A DNA stretch of 11,454 nt from an uncultured beta proteobacterium (GTDB lineage: Bacteria; Pseudomonadota; Gammaproteobacteria; Burkholderiales; Burkholderiaceae_C): positions 1 to 11,454 of the forward strand of contig CAISIP010000427.1 in NCBI GenBank assembly GCA_903885415.1. Reading direction: 5' to 3'. The first letter of the stretch is position 1, and each line of letters starts with the position of its first letter. A program made the position numbers and the translations under genes. The notes under the pieces were generated by a model. That model had not been told where the DNA came from, did no database searches, and saw only the letters and a list, made by a program, of their open reading frames with translations. Shown piece after piece: positions 6,400-11,454 of the stretch.

Positions 6400-7299
6400 T
6401 CATGCCTGGGCGCGCTCGTCGTGCACCAGCTCGAACATGACGCCACCCATCACGCTACGCGTCAAGGCGCCGCGGCTGTCGATGTCGCCGACCTTGGAGG
6501 CGACGAACTCGACCCCCCGTGCGCGCAACTGGGCCACCGTAGCCACTACGTCGGCCGTTCCCAAGCCCAGGCGCTGCAGGCACTCGTCGTCATCAAGGTC
6601 GAGAACGCCCGGCTCGGGCTCAATCAGCTGCAAGTAAAAGCGGTCGCAGGGGCTGCGCAGAATGCGTCCTTTGGGCAGGATGCCAAAGCGCTGCTCAGCG
6701 GCCAGGGCGCTGAAACCGAACAGCTCCGAATAAAACTCGGTCCAGTCTTCGGTACGGTCGTTGCCGATGTACTGTACGACGCCAAATAGGTGCATGCCGG
6801 CGAGCGCCGGCGGATGCTGATCGACGGTCGGTATCGGCGTGAAGTCGACGTCGTAGATCGAAAACTCCTTGTACCGGTCGACGAAGTAGATGCGACTGGC
6901 CCCGACGCCGTGGACGGCCGGAATATTCAGCTCCATCACCTCGACGCGCGCAGGAACAGCCCAGGCGCCGCGCTCGAGTGCACGGCGGTAGGCGGCGGCG
7001 GCGTCGCGCACACGCAGCGCGATGGCGGTGATGACCGGCGCTTGCGTCAGCGCGGTTCCGCTGCTGTGCGCGTTGACGATGATGTTGATCGCGCCCTGGC
7101 GGTACAGCAGCACCTCGCGCGAGCGGTGTCGTGAAATCGGCCTGAATCCCATGGTCTCGAGCACCTGTCCCAGTGCCTGCGGCTTGGACGTGGCGTATTC
7201 GATGAACTCGACGCCGTCGAGGCCCAGCGGGTTGGGGCCATCGACAATGGCCTCGCGGTCCAACACGCGCTCGGTTTCCGGCGAATTGGCAATTGGCAT
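6400..7299 (-). CDS. HPPD-like VOC protein, homologous to the C-terminal domain of QuiC1/QsuB fusions
   Basis: A 299-residue two-module VOC protein related to 4-hydroxyphenylpyruvate dioxygenase. The ATG at 7299 has GGAG seven bases upstream; residues of the longer open frame before it are antisense to livF and not protein-like. The N-module has GVEFIEYATSKP (29-40), RHRSREVLLYRQGAINIIVN (57-76) and IYFVDRY (137-143). The C-module begins around LFGVVQYIGNDRTEDW (171-186), continues with EFYSELFGF and FYLQLIEP, and ends with MFELVHDE (288-295). Against dioxygenases, the two iron-binding His positions appear to be Gln176 and Arg243; only the Glu (290) is kept. It is therefore probably not a working 4-hydroxyphenylpyruvate dioxygenase. 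The gene lies 55 bp upstream of the dehydroshikimate-dehydratase-like gene, suggesting a joint function. Confidence 0.82.
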   Translation of the reverse strand: MPIANSPETERVLDREAIVDGPNPLGLDGVEFIEYATSKPQALGQVLETMGFRPISRHRSREVLLYRQGAINIIVNAHSSGTALTQAPVITAIALRVRDAAAAYRRALERGAWAVPARVEVMELNIPAVHGVGASRIYFVDRYKEFSIYDVDFTPIPTVDQHPPALAGMHLFGVVQYIGNDRTEDWTEFYSELFGFSALAAEQRFGILPKGRILRSPCDRFYLQLIEPEPGVLDLDDDECLQRLGLGTADVVATVAQLRARGVEFVASKVGDIDSRGALTRSVMGGVMFELVHDERAQA

Positions 7300-7336
7300 G
7301 GAACTACTCCGGAAAAATGAAGGAACAGAGCCGGAC

Positions 7337-8080
7337 TCAGGCGGTCGTCGCGCTATCGATGGCGCCGCCCAGAAACAAGCGCTCGATATGGGGGTCGGCG
7401 AGCAACTCCGACGCCGGCCTGTGCAGCACCAAGCGCCCGGACTCAAGCGCAATCGCGTCGTCTGCTATCTTAAGCGCGCTCTTGACGTTTTGCTCGACCA
7501 TCAGGACGGTAGTTCCCTGCGCCGCCAGTTTGCGCAGCAAATTGAAGACATCGTGCACGACCAGCGGGCTGAGCCCAATCGACGGCTCGTCGATTAGCAG
7601 CAGCTTGGGCCTGAGCAGCAGCGCGCGGCCAATTTCGAGTTGTTTTTGCTCGCCGCCTGACAGCACAGACGCCTGGCTATGGATGCGCTCCTTGACCCGC
7701 GGAAACAGCGCCAGAACCTCGGGGATACGCTCATGCGTTGTCTTCATGCCGAGCGTGATGCCGCCGAGCTCCAGGTTCTGCCATACCGTAAGCTGGCCAA
7801 ACAGGTTGCGGCCCTGCGGTACGAAAGCGATCCCCCGGCCCAGCAGTTCCTTCTGCGTTGCGCCGCCGACGTCGACGCCGTCGAGCAGCACGCGTCCGTG
7901 GCGCGGCCTGAGCAGTCCGAACAGCGTTTTGAGAACCGTCGACTTACCGGCACCGTTGGGGCCGAGTAGCAGCGTGATGCTGCCGCGGCGGACCTTGAAC
8001 GACAGGTTGTTGAGGATCATGAAATCCTTGTAGCCCGCCACCACGTCGTCAAATTCAATGCAGGTGTCGGCGTGCCCCAT
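7337..8080 (-). CDS. livF: Branched-chain amino acid-type ABC transporter ATP-binding protein LivF
   Basis: A 247-residue ATPase of the HAAT (hydrophobic amino acid / aromatic-acid) uptake family. Visible motifs are Walker A GPNGAGKST (40-48), Q-loop VPQGRNLF (Gln89), the ABC signature LSGGEQ (140-145), Walker B LLLIDEP (160-166) and MVEQNV. LivF proteins commonly have Gln in place of the switch His, as here at residue 197. GRNLFGQLTV is typical of LivF rather than LivG. The ATG at 8080 starts two bases after the livG stop, with a GGGGAA ribosome site inside livG, so translation is probably coupled. It pairs with LivG to energise uptake through LivH/LivM. Downstream, the HPPD-like gene starts 37 bp later and is likely cotranscribed. 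HAAT systems also carry urea, amides, benzoate-type and other carboxylates, so the amino acid name is a family label only. Confidence 0.93.
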   Translation of the reverse strand: MGHADTCIEFDDVVAGYKDFMILNNLSFKVRRGSITLLLGPNGAGKSTVLKTLFGLLRPRHGRVLLDGVDVGGATQKELLGRGIAFVPQGRNLFGQLTVWQNLELGGITLGMKTTHERIPEVLALFPRVKERIHSQASVLSGGEQKQLEIGRALLLRPKLLLIDEPSIGLSPLVVHDVFNLLRKLAAQGTTVLMVEQNVKSALKIADDAIALESGRLVLHRPASELLADPHIERLFLGGAIDSATTA

Positions 8081-8082
8081 GC

Positions 8083-8844
8083 TCAGTTCCCCAGATAGGC
8101 GTCGAGCACCTGCTTGTTGGCGCGTATCTCGGCGGGCGTTCCGATGGCCAGCACCCGGCCCTCGACCATCACCATGATGCGATGGCACAGCGCCATCACG
8201 AAGTCCATGTTGTGCTCGATCACGACGAAGCTGCACGGGTGCGCACCGTGCCCGCGTGTGCGATTGAGTTCCTGAAGCAGTTTGCGGATGCTACCCACCA
8301 GGCTGGGGTTGACGCCGGCGCAGGGCTCATCGAGCAGCACCAGCGCGGGCTCGCTCATGAAGGCCATGGCGATGTCGATCAGCTTTTGCTGTCCATAGCT
8401 CAGCGTTCCGGCGCGCGCGTCGGCCACAGGTCGGATGCGAAATTGGTCTATCAGCGCGTCGACCTTCGCGCCGAGGCCCGAGTCGCCGGGGGCGAACATG
8501 CGGCCCCACATAGAGCCCTGGTGCTCCTGTGCGGCGACGAGCAGGTTATCGCGTACGCTCATCTTGCCAAACACCTGCAGCGTCTGGAAGGTGCGGCCGA
8601 CGCCCATGCGGCTGAGCGCGAGCGGTCCGCAGCGCGTCACATCACGCCCGTTGAGCACCACGGTGCCGCTGTCGGGCCGGATCTGTCCCAGGACGCTGTT
8701 GAACATGGTGGTCTTGCCCGAGCCGTTAGGCCCGATGACGCCGAATATCTCGCCCGGCATGACCTCGAAAGAAACGCCTGCAACGGCCCTGATCGCGCCG
8801 TACGCCTTGTGGAGGTTCTCCACTTTCAACACGGCCTGGCTCAT
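8083..8844 (-). CDS. livG: Branched-chain amino acid-type ABC transporter ATP-binding protein LivG
   Basis: A 253-residue ATPase. Motifs are Walker A GPNGSGKTT (38-46), Q-loop GRTFQ (Gln87), signature LSYGQQK (148-154), Walker B LVLLDEP with Glu173, the LivG-typical CAGVNP that follows, and switch His211 in IEHNMDFVM. The C-terminal end GTPAEIRANKQVLDAYLG is characteristic of LivG. A short His/Cys-containing insertion (GHGAHPCS, about 198-205) lies between the signature region and the switch strand. The ATG at 8844 overlaps the livM stop by ATGA (8841-8844). No strong Shine-Dalgarno precedes it, so translation probably depends on coupling to livM. A longer frame extends upstream, antisense-like inside livM, and is not used. 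Confidence 0.93.
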   Translation of the reverse strand: MSQAVLKVENLHKAYGAIRAVAGVSFEVMPGEIFGVIGPNGSGKTTMFNSVLGQIRPDSGTVVLNGRDVTRCGPLALSRMGVGRTFQTLQVFGKMSVRDNLLVAAQEHQGSMWGRMFAPGDSGLGAKVDALIDQFRIRPVADARAGTLSYGQQKLIDIAMAFMSEPALVLLDEPCAGVNPSLVGSIRKLLQELNRTRGHGAHPCSFVVIEHNMDFVMALCHRIMVMVEGRVLAIGTPAEIRANKQVLDAYLGN

Positions 8845-9827
8845 GCGCGCGGGCCCGGGACGCCGACGGAAGCGGCGCGTAGCGCGCTGGCTTGGCGGGC
8901 CAGGCGCTTGGCACGAAGCCGGTCCGGCATGCTCAGCAACCCGTCGGGCAGCCAGATCATCAGCAGCACCACGGCGGCGCCGAACACGAACAGGTACCAG
9001 GCCTGCGCAAAGCGCAACCACTCGGGCAACAGCACGCCGACCGCCGCACCGAGCATCGGCCCGAAGAAGTAGCCCGGGCCACCGACAACGACCATCAGGT
9101 ACATCATGATCGACGCACCGACCGTGAAGGGCGCCGGCTCGATGAACTGCACCAGGCTGGCGAACAGCGAACCGGCGATGCCCGCGTACGCCGCGCCGAT
9201 CGCGAAGCTCAGCAGCGTGTAGCTGCGCGTGTCGACACCCAGGCTCTCGGCACGGATCGGGTTGTCGCGCAGCGCGGTGAAGGCCTTGCCCCAGGGGCTG
9301 CGCAGCAGGCCCCAGAGCAGCAGCGCCATCAGCAGCGCCACCGCCAGCACGAAATAGTAGTAGGCCAGGTTGCCGTCCAGGCTGATGCCGCCGAGTTGCG
9401 GTCGCGCGATGTTGTTGATGCCGAAGGTGCCGCCAGTGAGCCACTCCTCATTGCGCATCAGCAGCCACACGGCGGTATTGAAACCCAGCGTCGCGAAGGC
9501 CAGGTAGATCGTCTGCACCCGCAGCGCCGGAAAGCCCAGTATCAGCCCGACAACGAAACAGATCAGCGCCGCTGCCGGAAGGCCGAACCAAAAGCTGATA
9601 CCGGCCTTCATCGCGATGGCGACCGTGTAGGCACCGATGCCGAAGAAGGCTGCGTGGCCGAGCGATTTCTGGCCTGCGTAGCCAACCGTCAGGTTCAGTC
9701 CCATGGTGGCGACCACAAACACCAGCCAGTAGCTCAGCAGGTAGACGCCATAGCCCTTCAGATAAAGCGGCAACACCAGCAGCCCCACGGCTGCAAGCGC
9801 CAGCAGAAACAGGGTCGACTTCTTCAT
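8841..9827 (-). CDS. livM: Branched-chain amino acid-type ABC transporter permease LivM
   Basis: A 328-residue integral membrane protein. It begins with a short positive start (MKKST) and a hydrophobic segment (about 5-23), followed by many further hydrophobic stretches. Family signatures are NLTVGYAGQKSLGHAAFFGIGAY (45-67), the cytoplasmic coupling loop TALRDNPIRAESLGVD (184-199), which contacts the ATPases, and VVVGGPGYFFGPMLGA (246-261). A basic cytoplasmic tail (about 301-328, RAKRLARQ) ends the protein. The ATG at 9827 has GGAG eight bases upstream and overlaps the livH stop by ATGA. With LivH it forms the inner-membrane translocation pathway. Confidence 0.93.
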   Translation of the reverse strand: MKKSTLFLLALAAVGLLVLPLYLKGYGVYLLSYWLVFVVATMGLNLTVGYAGQKSLGHAAFFGIGAYTVAIAMKAGISFWFGLPAAALICFVVGLILGFPALRVQTIYLAFATLGFNTAVWLLMRNEEWLTGGTFGINNIARPQLGGISLDGNLAYYYFVLAVALLMALLLWGLLRSPWGKAFTALRDNPIRAESLGVDTRSYTLLSFAIGAAYAGIAGSLFASLVQFIEPAPFTVGASIMMYLMVVVGGPGYFFGPMLGAAVGVLLPEWLRFAQAWYLFVFGAAVVLLMIWLPDGLLSMPDRLRAKRLARQASALRAASVGVPGPRA

Positions 9828-10699
9828 ACCTTGCGCTCCACTTTGCTGCCCAGAAGGCCCTGCGGCTTGAACAGAATGACGACCATGAAGATCACCAAGG
9901 CGACCGCGTCCTTGTAGGCCGGCGATATGTAGGCGGCGGCCAGGTTCTCGCATACGCCGACGATCAAGCCGCCGAGCAGTGCGCCGCGGCTGTTGTTAAA
10001 GCCACCAATGATTGCGGCGAAGAATGCCTTGTTGCCCAGCGACTCGCCCATGTCGAACTTGGCCAGGTAGGTCGGTGTGACCAGCAGCGCGGCAGCCACC
10101 GCGAGCACGGCATTGATGGCAAAGGCATAAAAAATCATGCGTGGAACATCAATGCCGAGCACCGACGCGCTTTCGGTGTTCTGCGCCACCGCCTGCATCG
10201 CCCGTCCGGTCACCGTTCGCGTGATGAAGGCCTGGGTTGCAAGGACCAGCCCCAAGGCGAGCAGGAAGGTGCCGACATCCGACAGAGAGACGGTGACGCC
10301 AGCCACGCTGTACAGCGTATCGGCGAACAGGCTGGGGAAGGGATGGGCTTCGGCGCTGTAGCCGGCCCGCACTCCGTTGCGCAGGGCGATCGACAGGCCG
10401 ATGGTGGCGACGACGATCGGCATCATGCCGTACTTGAACAGCGGGTCCACGATGGCGCGCTTGAAGGTCCAACCCAACAAGACAACCGCCCCCAAACAGG
10501 CCAGCAGGAAACTGGCCAGCAGGGGTAGTCCGGCCGCCTGGAAGGCTAGGATCATGAACGCCGGCAACATGACGAACTCGCCCTGCGCAAAGTTGATGGT
10601 TCCGCTGGCCTGCCACAACAGGGTGAAGCCCAGCGCCGCGAGCCCGTAAATCGCCCCAGTCGCCAGGCCGCTAAAGAACAGTTGCAAGAAATCGCTCAT
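9824..10699 (-). CDS. livH: Branched-chain amino acid-type ABC transporter permease LivH
   Basis: A 291-residue inner-membrane permease and first gene of the transport set. The start is placed at ATG 10697-10699, with GGAG five bases upstream; a GTG two codons earlier is a weaker alternative. Signatures are GLATGAIYGLAALGFTLLWQ (11-30), SGTINFAQGEF (32-42), the ATPase-coupling loop RAMQAVAQNTESASVLGID (166-184) and IGGFNNSRGALLGGLIVG (231-248). Hydrophobic segments span most of the length, as expected for the roughly eight-helix LivH fold. The gene follows the decayed gene by 30 bp, with no obvious promoter in the gap, so the original promoter may lie upstream beyond the window. No gene for a periplasmic binding protein is seen nearby. 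Confidence 0.93.
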   Translation of the reverse strand: MSDFLQLFFSGLATGAIYGLAALGFTLLWQASGTINFAQGEFVMLPAFMILAFQAAGLPLLASFLLACLGAVVLLGWTFKRAIVDPLFKYGMMPIVVATIGLSIALRNGVRAGYSAEAHPFPSLFADTLYSVAGVTVSLSDVGTFLLALGLVLATQAFITRTVTGRAMQAVAQNTESASVLGIDVPRMIFYAFAINAVLAVAAALLVTPTYLAKFDMGESLGNKAFFAAIIGGFNNSRGALLGGLIVGVCENLAAAYISPAYKDAVALVIFMVVILFKPQGLLGSKVERKV

Positions 10700-10729
10700 C
10701 CACACTCCAATCGCAACCGTTAGCCCGGC

Positions 10730-11252
10730 TCAGAATATCGGCGGTAGTGTAGCCTTGGGGCGCCGGCTGTGACGGGTCCAACCGAACAGCGCCGGATTGG
10801 ACGTCGGCAACCCGCCCCACATGTTCACGTGGACCTCAAAGCAACCTGTGACGCCGAGCTTCTCTGCCCGATCTGGTGCCCACAGGTACCAACGGGCCAC
10901 TTCCGCATTGTCCAATGGTTGACCGGTTGCTTCGTGGGTGGGCAGTTGCATGTTGTGCACTAGGCTGTCCAGGTCGCGGGCCATGCGCAGATGCCATTCC
11001 AGCAGGGCCTCGTCCCGGCCGGCGGTGTATTAGAACCCGCCAGCCAGAATCGCCAGTGTGTGCTTGTCGCTCGGTCGCCGGTAGGCCTCATGCTCGACAC
11101 GCGGGGGAGCAGTAGTCAAACACACCGGCCTCTCGCACCCTGCGACATCGCGTGCCCAGGTCCCGGTTGTCGCCGGGCCCATGCACAACGCCACTGCCGA
11201 CGATTCCGATCAGCAGCGCTGGAGTTCGCACCGCCGGCGCTGTGATGGTCAT
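10730..11252 (-). pseudogene. Decayed gene, possibly a xylose-isomerase-like TIM-barrel protein
   Basis: Reading starts at an ATG at 11250-11252 (MTITAPAVRTPALLIGIVGS), which overlaps the stop of the preceding gene. That frame continues through GPGDNRDL and VREAGVFDY and then ends at a TGA (11088-11090). A second frame, shifted by one base, takes over at about 11104-11110, next to a run of five G/C. It reads PPRVEHEAYRRPSDKHTLA, hits an internal TAA (11030-11032), and resumes as YTAGRDEALLEWHLRMARDL and CFEVHVNMWGG to a stop at 10730. Both halves look protein-like and join naturally after one frameshift plus one nonsense change. The reading ends soon after NMWGG, in about 175 codons, shorter than I would expect for such a family. 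The family is tentative, based on the overall feel of the sequence. The decay itself is clear, unless sequencing errors explain both lesions. Confidence 0.6.
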
Positions 11253-11454
11253 CCGGCCTCGTGCAGGATGGCTGCCTGCACGAGTTGTCGCGACCGCGCA
11301 GCGGCACGGTCCGCCACGACGACCCGCAACTCGCGCTCGGGGCTGCATGAAATGGACAACTGCTGCCGCATCAGGACCGTATAGTCTTCCATGAAGGTTT
11401 TCTTAATCTGCTCAAAGTGCTGCCGGGTCCAGTCAGGGTCGTCCAGCCGGTGCC
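11249..11454 (-). CDS. C-terminal part of a protein resembling Rieske-type aromatic-ring oxygenase (window edge)
   Basis: The last 67 codons of a minus-strand gene lie at the right edge. They start HRLDDPDWTRQHFEQIKKTF and continue through MEDYTVLMRQQ and RVVVADRAAARSRQLVQ to a TGA at 11249-11251. The pattern of an acidic FxED segment followed by QQ, and then an Arg-rich helix near the end, is reminiscent of the C-terminus of phthalate/vanillate-type Rieske oxygenase large subunits. No catalytic motif is inside the window, so this is a weak family guess. The ATGA overlap with the decayed gene indicates one operon running leftward into the transporter genes. Confidence 0.5.
   Translation of the reverse strand, partial: HRLDDPDWTRQHFEQIKKTFMEDYTVLMRQQLSISCSPERELRVVVADRAAARSRQLVQAAILHEAG

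Noticed and set aside
6391..6409. Inverted repeat CCAGGC/GCCTGG around the stop of the HPPD-like gene
   Set aside because: It has a six-base stem and no T-run, and lies mostly in coding sequence. It is probably chance in GC-rich DNA.
8845..9444. A long N-terminal extension of the livG frame (200 extra codons)
   Set aside because: It lies inside livM in another frame and has random Arg/Gly/Ala composition. LivG proteins start directly before the first beta strand, as at 8844.
8892..9917. A 341-codon plus-strand open frame opposite livM
   Set aside because: Its composition is dominated by Gln, Arg and His with no hydrophobic core, and it lies fully within livM and the livH end. It is a shadow frame.
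7337..10699. A CRISPR array, tRNA, insertion sequence or prophage element in or near the transporter block
   Set aside because: No direct-repeat/spacer periodicity, cloverleaf or transposase-like reading frame was seen here or elsewhere in the window.

Overview
High-GC DNA whose gene style fits a beta-proteobacterium of the order Burkholderiales (Bordetella/Achromobacter/Variovorax-like). That placement is an inference from base composition, gene families and operon layout, not from a marker gene. The window looks like a catabolic/transport island. Almost every gene reads on the minus strand, so the biological order runs from high to low coordinates.

Right part, minus strand (11454 to 4413). 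First comes the 3' end of an oxygenase-like gene, cut by the window edge. Its stop overlaps, through ATGA, the start of a decayed gene (10730-11252) that carries a frameshift, a nonsense codon and a truncated 3' end. Then follows a compact branched-chain-amino-acid-type (HAAT) ABC transporter, livH-livM-livG-livF, with ATGA overlaps at H/M and M/G and a 2-nt gap at G/F. No periplasmic binding protein is visible. Closely behind livF lie three enzyme genes: an HPPD-like VOC protein, a sugar-phosphate-isomerase/dehydroshikimate-dehydratase-like TIM barrel, and a soluble-epoxide-hydrolase-type alpha/beta hydrolase. The VOC and TIM-barrel genes look like the two halves of the fused QuiC1/QsuB dehydroshikimate dehydratases, here separate and in reversed order.

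Middle (3357-4395). A dihydrodipicolinate-synthase/N-acetylneuraminate-lyase family gene is the only complete plus-strand gene. It is convergent with the epoxide hydrolase (17-bp gap) and divergent from an acyl-CoA dehydrogenase across an 88-bp control region. It keeps the Schiff-base lysine context but lacks the usual catalytic Tyr and Thr-Thr.

Left part, minus strand (3356 to 77). An acyl-CoA dehydrogenase is followed by a two-module VOC (glyoxalase-fold) protein. This unit ends at a strong rho-independent terminator (1098-1134). After it comes a ketopantoate-reductase-family dehydrogenase, whose stop overlaps the end of a plus-strand reading frame cut by the left edge.

Together the genes suggest uptake of a small organic acid, possibly a shikimate/aromatic-type or branched carboxylate, followed by ring or epoxide chemistry, dehydration, aldol-type cleavage and CoA-linked oxidation. 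The substrate cannot be read from the sequence. No tRNA, rRNA, CRISPR array or insertion sequence was seen, and no gene-free stretch exceeds 300 bp.
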